Part shown: positions 1-12,948 of the stretch, in pieces
How positions within the stretch are numbered: position 1 is the stretch's first letter
Layout of the letters: every line of letters begins with the position of its first letter
Origin: Penelope pileata
Taxonomy: Eukaryota; Chordata; Aves; Galliformes; Cracidae
Length of the DNA: 64,000 bases
Assembly (NCBI GenBank): GCA_013396635.1
Contig: WBMW01003194.1
Coordinates: 1 to 64,000 of the forward strand
Reading direction: 5' to 3'
Notes under the pieces: generated by a model
What the model was told of the DNA's origin: nothing
Seen by the model: the letters and a program-made list of their open reading frames with translations, nothing else
Database searches by the model: none
Translations under genes and position numbers: made by a program

Positions 1-926
1 ACCACGCGAGGTCCTCGCTAAAAAATTTCACTTGTTGAAGAAATAAATCTTTCCCTTCTGAGCACGGAGACACTCCTTGAATTAGATTAACAGGTTACTA
101 AAGACAGAGGTTTTTTGGAGATACACGTTGGAAGAATAGATCTTTAATGCATAACTCTCTTGAATGCCTAGAGGTGCTCTGTGAACTCATGACTTGAATC
201 AACAGTTCTATGCTAGAGGTCATGACATATGCGGAGTTGTGCTGATTATAAATTGGATTTCTTGTCTAGCATATACTTATTTATAACAGTATTTAAATCA
301 TTATATTGATGGAAATAGAAACTATTGTACAAAAGTAGTTCCATAACGAAAAGTGCAGGATCCATTAGTAGTGGCTTCTGTAAAGAGTTGTAAATATTAA
401 CCTATACAAGTAGAGAAATCTTAAAAACTCATAGGTAAACTAATGAAACTCTAAAGTACTAAATAAATGCTAAAACTGAGGCATCAGTGAGAGGTTTGTG
501 GAACTAATTATATTCATGCATATCTTTCTCATTTATTTGTTGTTAGCTTAAGCTGTTTAACATTTTTTCCTCCTTATTTATGCTGTCAAATTAAACCGCG
601 AATCTTTTTAGCAGGAAATTATTATTCCTTTTATATGTTGTCATATGCACAAAATAGTACTCCAGAGATCAGCATTATTACTGTTAATAGCACTGGCCAC
701 ATGTATTTAGCAATGTTAACTTTAATAACTGCAAAACAAAATGTTGATGGAATCTGCAGGTGTACAATTAGAAGTGCTGACTTATTTATGCCTAATTAAC
801 ATTTAGCTCTGTTGTTCACCTCCTTGGAATTGTGTTGGGTTTTTTTTTTTTTTGTTTTTGTTTTTTCCTTCCCTAACAATTCTGCTTCTGTTAGGCAGAT
901 TATCAGTAAGGGTCAATCTTGTCACA
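1..926. other. Unannotated AT-rich flank
   Basis: No coding region, RNA gene or recognisable repeat family is visible here. Stop codons are dense in all frames. A T-rich run with interspersed G begins near 839. The segment ends at the 8-bp target-site duplication of the hAT element that follows. Confidence 0.6.
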
Positions 927-934
927 GGTTAGTG

Positions 935-1839
935 CAGGCATGTCCAGTCCACGGTCCATGGGCTGCATGCAGAATGGCACAGCCTGTACTGCCTGCCTGT
1001 TCATGCCATGCAACCATGGCAGCAGCTCTTCACCATCAAAAGGCTCAGCCTGATTCTGGGCACGCACCCATCACTCAGCAACAATCAAACATTGGTGTGC
1101 AATTGGCATTGTCTGAATTGAAACCAAGACAAGCGGAGGGCAGAGTGCAGTGCTAACTCATGTTATGCAAATGGTTGTATACATTTTGATTCATTGGCTA
1201 AATACAGTCCTGTGAATAGTAAAAAATATTCATCCTTGCTTTCCACTTTGATAAGGAGTTTGAAAATAGGTTTCAAGATTGCCAAAAAAAAAACATCAAT
1301 TTTTTGATATATTTGTGACTCCATTTTCAGTTGACATAAATACACTGACTGCAAATTTTCAAGTGGAATGTATAGAGTTGCAATCTGACATTCAACTCAA
1401 AGAAAAATTTGATCATGTCTCTCTAGCAGACTTTCATAAGACCTATCTTTCCAGAGAAAAATATCCTTCTCTTCACAATCATACCTTATTCACATCATCA
1501 CTTTTCGACAGTGTGTACATTTTTAAACTACTGTTCTCAAGGATGAAGCACAGGAAGAATAAAATTTCATCAAAAACCTCTAATGAACACCTTGAGAACT
1601 CACTAAGAATTACAACCATTTCCACAGAACCAGATCGATACATTAGTTTCACAAAAACAAGGTCAAATAGCCCACAAGTTTTTGTTGCTGTTTTTCTGAA
1701 GTTTTAATAAAAAATATAAAAAATAAAAGAAGTTGTATTAATTATATGCATCAACTGTATTATATATTTTATATGCTGCCCAAAATAATTCCTCTTCATT
1801 CAATGCAGCTTAGGTAACCCAAGAGGTTGGACATCCATG
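935..1839 (+). mobile_element. Charlie-type hAT DNA transposon, non-autonomous copy
   Basis: This is a 905-bp cut-and-paste transposon. It starts CAGGCATGTCCA and ends TGGACATCCATG, which are imperfect terminal inverted repeats of the Charlie/hAT type. It is flanked by a perfect 8-bp target-site duplication, GGTTAGTG, at 927-934 and 1840-1847; eight bases is the hAT signature. A second copy of the same subfamily lies at 11754-13121 with matching order and content, so both descend from one internally deleted master. Only the C-terminal part of a transposase is retained (1279-1707). The element cannot move by itself. The superfamily assignment is firm; the exact family name is by recall. Confidence 0.9.
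1279..1707 (+). pseudogene. hAT transposase C-terminal remnant
   Basis: A 142-codon open frame inside the hAT element resembles the C-terminal dimerisation (hATC) region of Charlie/ZBED-type transposases. Visible signs are the segment LTANFQVECIELQSDIQLKE, a following LKEKFDHVSLADF stretch, the ...LFSRMKHRKNKISSK block, and an SNEHLENSLRI block typical of the end of this domain. The N-terminal BED finger and the catalytic core are absent, so it is not an active transposase. The start shown lies in an A-rich run and is unlikely to be a true start, because the related copy continues upstream in the same reading frame. The frame being open over its whole length is notable for an element this old, but the C-terminal piece alone has no known transposition function. 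The paralogous copy at 11970-12305 carries a stop where this one reads SRMKH. Confidence 0.75.
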
Positions 1840-1847
1840 GGTTAGTG

Positions 1848-2739
1848 GGAACACAGAAGAGATCGATGCACTGAACTTCAGGACTCCTACACGGGATTCC
1901 ATTCATTTTTTGAAGCTCATACTACAAAATTGCATACTAAACCTCAAATTTGCCAGATAAAAAAGCTTAAATTTCTGAAACTTTGGTTTAAGTTATTCTC
2001 ATTATTTGGGAAGAAGGCTTTAGGTAGATAGATATTGATCTGTGATAATTAACAGCACATTTACACCTTTGTGGTACTTTGATGTAGCTCTTTTGCAAGT
2101 TTAACTTTGCTGTTTTCTTGTTGGCTTCTGACAGCTTACTGGCAAAGTCAGGAAAACTCACAGAATGAAATATAAAAATAGCCAAAGCTTCAGACAGTGA
2201 ATAATACCAGAGTATTACTGTCTCTTGTGTAATTGCCTTTAAATTATTTACAGATAATTTCTGTGGAGCTGGATTCATCAGGCTAGAGTTGTCTGCAGTA
2301 TTGATGTCTACATTTGGACTAGTTATCTTCTGTCAATGTGTGGTTAGTCAAGAGAAACAGGCACACATATGTAAAATAGATAAACAAATATGAATATATG
2401 AAGTATATCAGTAGAGAGGAATTGTGACCTAGATTTGCTTTTTCTTTTTTTTTTTTTCTCTCACAAACAAAGCCCATGCAGAACATGTTTTCTCCATCAA
2501 CATGTTGTTTGATATATCTCACTTTAGGTGTCTTTAAAATTGTTGTTGTGTATTAGCAAGTAGATATTCCAGAAAATTAGATGAGATTTTCACTTCAGCA
2601 TTTGAAAAGGGCCAGAACATCATAAAACATCATGTAGGATATGAGATAAGCTTGAACATAAACGCATATCAAAATTTAATACCCCAAATTTTTTTTCCTT
2701 TTCAAGAATGAGTCCTTGTCCAATATACCTTACAGAATC
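1848..2739. other. Unannotated AT-rich interval
   Basis: No supported gene or repeat family. Short frames on the minus strand (1988-2278 and 2319-2522) are low-complexity and AT-driven. A T-run lies near 2444-2458. Confidence 0.55.
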
Positions 2740-4335
2740 CCACGTTACTGTTTGCATCCCGTGTCAAGTTCAGTTCTGTGTGCACCTTGGATTTCCCAAT
2801 CCCATCTCTGCACATCCAAGCTGCATCCCTGTACTCTTCCCAGGCCATAAATCCCTGCTTCCACTATCTGTGCATTTCTTTCTTACCCCTCAGTTTGGCC
2901 AACAGGTCTTTGTTCAGCAATGGTCATTTCCTGCCTGATCAGCTTGATTTCTTTCATGTGTGAGTGGAGAGCTCTTGTGTTCTCAGAAAGGTGTCCTTAG
3001 AGAGTTGCCAGCTCTGTTCCAATCCTTTGTCCCTAAGGACAGTTTCCTAGGGCATTTCTTCTACTAATTCTGTAACTGGAAGTTTGCTTTTCAAAAGTTC
3101 AGGGTCCTGACTTTGCTCTTTGACAGGTTTATAGGCCTCGAAACCAGAAACTCAACCAGGGTGTAGTTGCTATGGCCCAATCTTAACCTCTTTAATGAAC
3201 TCATCTGCATTGGTGAGAACTAGGTCCTTCTCCTCTGGTTGTTTTTTCTAATATTCAGACCAGAAATTTTTCCTTAATGCACGCCAGGAGTTTCCTGGAT
3301 TGCTTGCAGCCTGCCATGTTGCTTTTCCAGCAGATGTCCAGGTGGTTGAAATCCCTCCATCAAAATGAGAGCACGAGAGCATTGATGCTTCTTGTAGCTG
3401 AAGCAAGAAGGCCTCACAACAGGCTCCCCTTGATCAGGTGGCCTGTAGCAGACCCCAACCACAGATGTCCCTTATTGGCCCAATCCTTAATTCTTACCCC
3501 CAAGCTTTCAACTTGTATCTGTTTCTCAGAAGTATCTATTTGCAATCTATAAATTTCTTAACATAGAAAGCAATTCCCCAGTCCCTCTTTCCCTGTCTAT
3601 CTCTTCTGAAATGCTTGTAGCCCTAAATTGTAGTCTTTTAGTTGTGTGATTTGTTCCATCATGTTTTTGTGATAGCAATTAGGTCGTAATTTTTTAATTA
3701 CATTGTGGTTTCCAACTCGTCCTGCTTATTTCTCATGCTGACTGCATTGATGTAGAGACATTTCATCTGGGCCACACTACATACTTTGAGGAGTCCTCCT
3801 GAGGTCCTTTGCAACAAATCTGACTCTTTTCCCTGCTGCATCCTAAAGTTACAATGTTCCCTGGATCTTCTCTGTCACTCAGAAATACATTCCCTTCCCT
3901 AGTTAAATCTAGTTAAAAGATCTAATAAGTCCAGCCAGCTTGTTGCCCAGAACATTCTAACTGATCAGTTGCATCCAATCCTATGTCAACATTCCTGGTC
4001 TGTAGATGGTGCATCCAAGATCATAGAACCCAAAGGCCTGAGCATGGCACCATCCACACAGCCAACAATTCACCTCATCCATTCACCTCCTTCTTCCTGA
4101 ATCCCAGCATCCAACTGAGAGGGTAAGGGAGAACACCTGTGTTCCTGATCCCTTCAACATCTTTCTGAGGGACAGAAAGTTTCATTTGATATTTAAGAAT
4201 TTCCTCATTGCAGCCTCATTCAATCCTACTTGAAAGAGTAGGAATGGGTGGAATGGGTAGTAGTCCTCTGGCTTTACCAGGCGTGGTAGCCTCTTCAAGA
4301 TATTGCAAATGCAGGGCCAGAGCAGACAGTAAATG
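2740..4335 (-). mobile_element. Old CR1 LINE fragment (endonuclease/ORF1-side part)
   Basis: About 1.6 kb resembles the reverse complement of avian CR1. It runs from the ORF2 linker between endonuclease and reverse transcriptase (low coordinates) through the endonuclease region to the ORF1/5' side (high coordinates). Recognisable landmarks on the plus strand are the stretch around 2850-2930, the block around 3270-3450 that includes AGGTGGCCTGTAGCAGACCC, and the block around 4200-4320. It is strongly diverged, with frequent stops and small indels in every frame, and the 3' end of the element is missing. It represents an older CR1 subfamily than the fragments near 53-55 kb. Divergence and exact subfamily need an alignment against a repeat library. 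Confidence 0.8.
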
Positions 4336-7300
4336 TCTCTAGAGATATTATTTTTAACAGAGAAAAACAATATACATATCTTCATAGTTATTTTCTTTTT
4401 TCAGAAACTGAATCTAGGAACTTGATACCATGCTACCTTTTATATTTCTTTGCAGTCTGGTTCACAAGGACTCTTAAATTCATAGCCAAACATTTTTATG
4501 CAATACAAATTAATTTTAAAAAGGAACGTTATTTATTGTTTTTCTGAAGATTTTTAAAAAGTTTTCTCTGTTCTCAGAGATGGAAATAAATGTTTGTTTA
4601 TGGAACAAGGACTAAATTCTGTCAATAGAATAGTACTATAAACTGAAGCATAACTCACTTTTGTCTGAAAAAACAGTCTGAATATGATTGTATGTTAAAC
4701 TGAAACATATTAAGTGATATGTAATATACACAAGTGTCTGTCAAGAAGGATCACACAAAAAACCAACTTATAATCATGTTTAATGTATTCCAATTCCTCT
4801 TCTTTTACATTAAAGGATATATAATTTAAATTTGAGTTATGATAACCTCAAAAGCCATTTGACCAGAAATTCTGATCAGCATAAGACTGTTCAGTGGGAG
4901 AACAGCAAATGTATACAGAGTTGACATTTTAAATTTTTTCTTCTTAAAATTCTGTATCAGTCAGAGTGATTTAATTTTTTTTTAGTTTTTTTTATTTGCT
5001 CCCACATTTCTTTCCCATTCATTTCTTATCCCTAGAGAATGTTCTCTATTTTATTCAAAATTCAGTAGATATACTTACATCAATGCTAAGCATCCTTTTT
5101 CTTAGCTAATTATTAACAGGTCTGCAAATGCAGACCTATTTTAAGCATTTGATTTCTTCTATATTTTTAATTGTAGAAACAACTATACATGCAAAGAGGA
5201 TAAAGGTTATGATTGCTGTTTCACAAGATCTGTGGTAGTATATATATTTCACTCTGGCACATAATTTGTTTACCCAAAGATTTTTTAACTTGAGAGGTTT
5301 CTGCATTTTAAAGTAAAATTTCTTGATGTACTTTTTATTATTTAAAAGAAAGAGGCTGTCTAGAACATCACAAGCATTGTAAATTATTGTTTATATGTCA
5401 GAATGTAGATAAGCAGTAATCATAACCTTTATTCTCTTTGCACATATAGTCATATCTCGCTACTTTTTAGAACTGGAAAAAATATTTCGATAATCAGAAT
5501 ACATTACTGAAAATGCATGTGGTTATACCAAACATATACTACTTTAAATACTACAGTAAAGTACCTGGATGGACAGCTACTTGCACAGAACATAAATTAA
5601 ATGTGATGCTTAGGATATTAGGTTATCACAAATTTTAGCCCTCTTATAAATTTGATGGGATGCCAGATTATTTGGTTTTGTATTTAAAGAAACCATGTAC
5701 TTGAAAGAGCAAATTATATATGAAACAAATGTAATCCATGGGTTTCATCAATTTTTATGGAAGTGAATGGTTGAAGACAAAGGAGAATTCTGCAGATCGA
5801 GATGGCATCACTGTTTTTTTCTGTAATGGAACTTTCTGTATATTCCAAAATGCATGGGTATATTTAACATTAAAGATAATGATTAATCTGATATATATAT
5901 TTCAGTGAACAGATTGGGAAAAAATCTACAATAATGGTTTGTCTAGCAGTCTCTAACACAGATTTAAAAGTTAGATACATCAAAATTTGTCAGAATTACA
6001 CTCTCACATAAGACCTCAACAGAACCATCAACAACAAACTCTACCGTGCTAGTGTGCCCACAGGAGTATGGCAACATAGCAATATCAGCTGGAAAGTGTC
6101 TTTTTCCAGCACAGCTAACATGGCTATCCTGGATAAACTTTGACTTTTACATAGAAATACAGACTAAGTATAACTAGTATAACTATGTGTACTGTAAGTA
6201 TAACTATGTATTTAGCCACAGTAACTTCAGCTTTTTAAACTGCTTTGATGGAGGATATAAGGTTTGCATAAATATGTCAGTCAAGTCTTATCCTATCAAG
6301 GTTTTAGTATCTAACAAATGCAAAACAAATATTGCTAATAACAGAAGTGTTTACTAGCTATTGGATTTTCTTCTACAGAATGAGGGGTAACGAGTACTAG
6401 GTACAATTAGGTTGGTCATTTTCTTATTTAGATCTACTGAATAAAGCAAAAAGGTAAATATAGTGATCGTCAGGACAAAGTGCAAAATATTTTATCTATA
6501 TTATGCATAAAATGGGTGTGAATTCTTGGCTCTGAATTAGTGAGTTTTGCCCTTAATTCACATACAGTAAGAAATTATCCACAATTTTTGATTTTTTTTT
6601 GTCACTCAGTTTGTTAGAAGTAGATCTTGCATTGGCAGTTCATTATTTAAGGGGGGATTACCACTGTTCCAAAACTATATACAGTAGTAACCAGAATTAG
6701 ATAGGAAGGTAAAAAGCTAAGTTCACTTTTCAGATTTGTACTTAACATTCATAGAACACTTCACTGTTTTGTAATATTAACCTGAATGTTTATTAGACAA
6801 GACACAGTCTTAACTCTTGTCTATTAAACTGACTAAAGACCATATGACTTAATTCAAGTTTGGAAATGGCATTTTTCTTTAAGAAGCAACATATTTTGTT
6901 GCAACAGTTTGTGTAAAGATAAGAAGTCAAGAAGTATGCTGCCAAGTTCTCTCTGGTTCATTTGTTATGATTTTTGTTTCTGACATGATGTCATGGGTTC
7001 AAGTCTCAAAATGGCACTCTGTAGAGCACTACTGATAGAAGAGCTATCTGTACTTTAGGTGACATTTTAAAATAAGCTCTCTGACAGTTATCCAAGTGTA
7101 TGCTAAAATTCATAAGAGGCATTTTCAGATAAGAGTTGGAGATAATAGCAGTCTTATGGGCAACATCTCTTGCCTCTATAGAACTCACTCTGATACCCAA
7201 GATTGTCTGTGAGCTATTGCTGAGCACACATGTAATGGCTGATTCATTTTCTGCACTGTCATTCTGTAACAAATAACTCATTATCTTTCAAAGATGTTCA

Positions 7301-10300
7301 ATATCTGGGATTTAAGAAGCATTTTAAAACCAAATTATATTCAGAAGTCACTGATCTATGCTCCCCAAGTTTATATCATTTATTATAAATTTACTTCTTG
7401 ATTCTAGCAACTGTTTCACTCTTTGTATGCTGAGACAATGTGAGCAGATTCTCCGAACAATAGCATTTTCAGTGATGAGATCAGTAGTCAGTGGTAAAGT
7501 ATCACACCCGGACAGCTGAAATACATAGGTTACTGTGAGCGTAGGAGTTCTCTCAGGAGCTTATCAAGCTCCAAAAGGCTTTCCCTACAGCTCTGGTTAG
7601 TCCTGGTAAAAAAAAGAAGATTGTTTCACCAAGAGTAGCAAGAATGAATAAGATCAGGGGTGTGGAGTGCTTGATATTGATCTATTTGTAAAACGTTATT
7701 TTACAGTCTTGAGTAATTGTGATTTTCCCTTTCAAGTCAATATTTTTTTAACTTTGAGTATGTACAATTCTCAGCTTATTTTGCTATGATGTATTTGGAT
7801 ATTATTGTCAGTGTTGGTGAGATTTTTGTGGTAAATGTTACCAAATACGTTTTTTCTCTAACTGTATCCCGTTAGACTAAAAAAATATGAGATGTCCCCG
7901 TAATCTTCATGGTATTTTGAACAGTAGCAAATATTAAGGAGCTTCAGGAAATCTTTAGGACTTTGATTAGGAAGGCATACTTGACATGTTTGCACATGTA
8001 TAGTAAATGTAGACAGGATAATTGATGTCATGGAAATTGTCAGAAGTACTGTCTGTATCCATCCCTGATTCTTCTTTCACACTAATACGATACTGATAAA
8101 CCATTCATTAGGCTTCCTACTAATCTGTGCCAAAGGAAGAGACCAGAAAAAATTAAATCCCTGTATTCTTACCCTCAAATATCTTTCATGTGAGGATCTC
8201 TTCATTCCTACCATGATAAGAAAATAAATTATTTTGATTGATGGGAACTATTGACCTACCGAATGTTCTGAGAAGTTGTATTTTACCAGCTGATGGAATG
8301 ACTTTGTCTCACTTTGCCTCCAGTACTTCATGTGCTTTTATTTTCAGCACTTGGGATAATAGTCTGTGGTAACCACTGTACATTCAGGAAATAGAATTGA
8401 TGTCAGGAAGTATGATTAAACTGAGTTACCCCTTTGTGTACAGTTGAGCTGAACCTGTACTAGAGGTTGTGGTGCTAGAGAGTTAATAGATAATCCTATG
8501 AATTTCCTAATGCACACACAATAAGTTGTCTGAAGTCTGAGTAAAAAGTGGTAATTTGTCTTCATCAGACTATGGTTACAGCTGTGTTTGAGAGTCTATG
8601 AAGTTGCAGGACTCTAAGTGGATTTGCTGTTGAATCAACTGAATTCTTCAATAAGACTTTTTTCTGGAAAAAAAGTTTTGAAAAACAGAGAAAGACAGAG
8701 AAAAAAAATCACTTTGAAATCTCAGTTCACCTGAAGAATGGATTTGCATATATGTTCAAATGTACTATTCAAGGCCAGAATTGGAAAAAAAAGAAACAAA
8801 CAAAAAAAAAAAACCCCACCTTTTTTGTTTTAGCTTTGGATCACATTTTTATGAATATTGCTGTTTAGGCATCACATGGCAGTGAAATTTTTAGACTTTT
8901 AAGTCTCATGTCATGTGATCTTCCATTCAGAGCTCAGAAAATGGATACATACTGGAAACATTTGGATATTTGTCCCTTTCTGTGTTTTGAATTTGCTATA
9001 CTGCAACTAAGATGCTTAATCAAGTATTTTGTTCACACAGCACCATATTTGATAACATGATGTGAAAGTGCTTGGTAAATCAGCATCTCATGATTTGTGT
9101 TCACTAATGCAAATAAAAATGTACTGTCTTTTTTTTTAAAAAAAAAAAAGATTTATTCTCTGATTCCTTCTTGACACGTTTACAGTTCTAATGGAGTTTG
9201 ACTAGAAGTGAGGACTATACAGTGGTATGAGATGGTGTTGAAGAGGGTTTTTAGTAAGCAAGTTGAGAGAATAGTTGTGGCAAGGATAAGTGATTGGGTA
9301 CAACAGAGGCAGCTGCTTGATACATAGTTTTCTGTGATATACAGGAGGTCAGACTGTAAGACATTTTCTGACTTATTAAGAAACAGTTATGAGTGAGAGG
9401 AAGAGAGTACCTAGCAAAAGCAGAAAAAAAGTGTTAATGAAAAAAATACCTGAACAGAAAATGAATTAGGAGAAAGATGATGGTAGCACAGAATAGATAC
9501 GTAGTGTTTCAAAGGTGAAGGCAATAAGTTGGAATTTTTCACTGAATGAGGTTAAGAGGTCACTGAGACTTATGGGTTTTGATGGCAATATTTTGTAATG
9601 AATAAAATAAAAAGATCTGCTCTATGAAGGTTCAGTACTGAGGATGGATAGTTACAAGCAAGCAGTACCGCGACCTCTATTATTTATCTGTATCCTGTTG
9701 AAACATTTCTTCTGTATTCATTGATACATTTTTCCTTCATTAGCTCTCTAACTTACAGGACACACTAGAGAAATTAGGAAGCCATTATGGTTCTTGCGTG
9801 TATTTCAGTGATATGTTCAACTGACTTATGACTTAGGTGGTAAATCCTTTTGTTACATACCAGATTTTATTTTTCTGTGACATGTTTATAGAATATGTAC
9901 AGAGACAGTTCAGTACTTTGATAGTCTAATGAAGTTCAATGGATATGGCTGTAGCAAATATTTACATTTCATCACCAAGTCCAAGGATTCACATTAGCAG
10001 AATGCTATGTGCAAAATCTGTCTGTATTGTGAACATTTCTTCTTTACTTACCTATGCTTATGTACATATATGTGCAATGTAATCTAATTTTTATCACATG
10101 GAAGATCTATTTGTAGGTAGACAACTGAGGTAGTTCCAGAGCAGAAGCAATTCCATTCTCTGCATAGGTAATATTTTTTTTTCTTTAGGATGTAGTATTC
10201 AAAACAGAATTAATTAATGGACAAACATTCAGAGCTTAGCATGATGTTGATAAGACCACGTTGCTGAAGCCATATATGTAAATCCACTTAATGAAGGGAC

Positions 10301-11745
10301 CTGAACAGTTCTATCATATGCAATGTCATTACAAACTTCAACATGAAGCCTGACATTCAAAATCACATTTTCATTATACCATGCTTTGGATAAACAAATA
10401 ACCTCAATACATAATGTTATTTCAAAGACTTTTCTAGAACTAAATGAGTTGCCTTAGATTCCTTAATGGCAAGGAGATGCGTCTCCTATGCAACTTTCTT
10501 GATTATGTCAGCAAAGGTTTGCCACCATGTCAGAATTGGAGGCAAACTGCTCTAGGAACCCTGCAAAAACTAACCCCGTGGGATCAAAGGATACAGAAAC
10601 TCTTCACAGAATCAACATCTATATTTTGAGGTTTATATGGAACGGGAACACCACATTTAAAATACAAGGAAGCAAAAGTGTGGATTCCAAGTTCCAAGCA
10701 AAAACGTGAATTCCAAAGGGAAATGGCATTAAGCAGCTCCTCTACAGCCTGGCTGCCATTATTTTATCAGATACAAAAACATCAGATGATTACTTAGTTA
10801 CTCTATAGACACAATTTAGGTGACAAAATTACTAGTCACAGATAATTATCACACCTAAAATACACTATATTGGTTGTCAATAACAATCTGTGATTCTAAC
10901 TTGAACTCATGATAGATATTGACACAAATAACACACAAATGTTCCTGACTGAAGCAATGTACTTAACTGTTGGAGGCAACATCTGGTATAATTTTGGTGA
11001 CTTAGGCCTCTGGCATAACTAAGACACATTGATATCTCTTCCTATTTTGCTTGACTTTGTAATGCTTTAAAAATTTACAAGATGTACAAACAGTCTAGCA
11101 AAGCCAAGGACAGAAAGGTAGTGGTAGCTGAGATCATGTGTGGCAGACAGGTTTTGAAGTTTTACTTTTAAAAGAAACAGCAACCTGTCAGCAGAATATT
11201 TTTAATGGCAAACTCTGTGTGCCTGATTTCCATTTCCAGCATAAACCCGTAGAGGAACAAGGGCAATGCTCCTTTCTAGACTTCAGATACTTTCTGCCAC
11301 TTGGGTCAGACAACTTGGGTTTGCCACCATGATGCTTCAGGGAAGTAATGTGCAGCAGCTGCCACAGTATTCTGTTCCATCTGGTATCTGCTCTGCTTAG
11401 CTTCAGATATAAGAAGCCTTTACTTCCATTTTTGATTTTCTCAAGCTTTTCTCTAGGCTTTAGGAAATGAAAAGGTTGTTGCTTAATTTATTTAGTCCTT
11501 GTGATTTTTGGATTTAGATTTCCAGAACAGATTAGGGGATTAAGCTTCAAAACTGCAATTAATGTTAACCTCCTTTCAGCTATTTTGAGAAATAAAGCAT
11601 ACATCTTTGGGTTTTACGATGTAATGACAGTATAAATTTTATACACAGTTATGAGATTCTGTAACAAGGAATATTTGGGACCGACTGTTTCTCAGTTAGT
11701 TCTAAAAGAAAATTTTAAAGGACAGCTGGTGGGACAAGCCAAAAT
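4336..11745. other. 7.4-kb unannotated AT-rich interval
   Basis: I find no gene or named repeat. It contains a long inverted repeat (5183-5449, listed separately), A/T runs near 8795-8815 and 9129-9151, and scattered frames under 95 codons (for example 7006-7281 minus and 11138-11332 plus) with no recognisable domain. It is probably intergenic or intronic. Confidence 0.5.
5183..5449. repeat. Long imperfect inverted repeat (about 38-bp arms, 190-bp spacer)
   Basis: The left arm (5183-5220) contains GCAAAGAGGATAAAGGTTAT. The right arm (5411-5449) contains the reverse complement of nearly the same sequence, ATAACCTTTATTCTCTTTGC. Over about 38 positions only a handful differ. The spacer shows no recognisable transposase sequence. 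It could be the two ends of a small MITE-like DNA transposon, or a stem that folds in a transcript. I see no convincing target-site duplication outside the arms. Confidence 0.7.
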
Positions 11746-11913
11746 GTGTAAACTAGGCAAGTCTAAACCACAACCTGTGGGCCACAGGCACAGCTCGTAA
11801 TGCGATCCCTTCCCTGCTGCCAAGCCATCATGGTAGCAGCATTGCAGCCCAGCTCAGACTCAGGCCTGCACCCATCACTCAGCACCTAGCACTGTCTGAG
11901 CTGAAACCAAGAC

Positions 11914-12430
11914 TGGGAAAGGGCACAGTGAAGTGCTAACTCAAATTATGGCAAATAATTTTATGCGTTTTGATACACTGGCTAAACAATCCTGTGAACA
12001 GTGTAAAATATGCTGCCTTGCTTTCTGTTTTGATAATGGAATTTGAGAACTGGTTCCAAGATTGCCGAAAAAAATCACCAATTTTTTGGTATTTTTGTGA
12101 CATAAATACATTACCTGCAAATTTTCAAATGGAATGTATGGAGTTACAAGCAGACATTCAACTCAAAGAAAAATTTGATCATGTCTCCCTACTAGACTTT
12201 TATAAGCTCTGTGTTACCAGAGAAACATATCCCTTGCTAAACAATCACACCTTATTCACATCATTGCTTTTTGGCGGTACGTACATCTATGAACAACAAT
12301 TTTAACAGATGAAACACAAGAAGAGTAAAATTTCATCAAAAGATTTCTGACAAATGCCTTGAGAGCTCTCTAAGAATTACACGTACTTCTGTTTAACTAG
12401 ACTGACGCATTAGTTTCAAAAAACAAGGTC
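11914..12430. repeat. False tandem duplication 1, first copy
   Basis: These 517 bases are identical, as far as I can read, to 12432-12948. The two copies are separated by a single N at 12431. The exact identity of unconstrained transposon DNA, with the N exactly at the junction, points to unmerged overlapping contig ends. Confidence 0.9.
11970..12305 (+). pseudogene. hAT transposase C-terminal remnant (decayed)
   Basis: A 111-codon open stretch is homologous to the frame at 1279-1707, sharing ...ANFQMECMELQADIQLKE and KEKFDHVSLLDFY. It extends further upstream, with a FENWFQDC block before the shared part. It stops at 12303-12305 (TAA), where the first copy continues into the SRMKH block, and the remaining homology downstream contains further stops. 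No catalytic core is present. An identical frame at 12488-12823 is a product of the apparent assembly duplication and should not be counted as another locus. Confidence 0.7.
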
Positions 12431-12431
12431 N

Positions 12432-12948
12432 TGGGAAAGGGCACAGTGAAGTGCTAACTCAAATTATGGCAAATAATTTTATGCGTTTTGATACACTGGC
12501 TAAACAATCCTGTGAACAGTGTAAAATATGCTGCCTTGCTTTCTGTTTTGATAATGGAATTTGAGAACTGGTTCCAAGATTGCCGAAAAAAATCACCAAT
12601 TTTTTGGTATTTTTGTGACATAAATACATTACCTGCAAATTTTCAAATGGAATGTATGGAGTTACAAGCAGACATTCAACTCAAAGAAAAATTTGATCAT
12701 GTCTCCCTACTAGACTTTTATAAGCTCTGTGTTACCAGAGAAACATATCCCTTGCTAAACAATCACACCTTATTCACATCATTGCTTTTTGGCGGTACGT
12801 ACATCTATGAACAACAATTTTAACAGATGAAACACAAGAAGAGTAAAATTTCATCAAAAGATTTCTGACAAATGCCTTGAGAGCTCTCTAAGAATTACAC
12901 GTACTTCTGTTTAACTAGACTGACGCATTAGTTTCAAAAAACAAGGTC
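12432..12948. repeat. False tandem duplication 1, second copy
   Basis: Second copy of 11914-12430, offset by 518. Sequence continuity into the 3' end of the hAT element runs through this copy. Confidence 0.9.
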
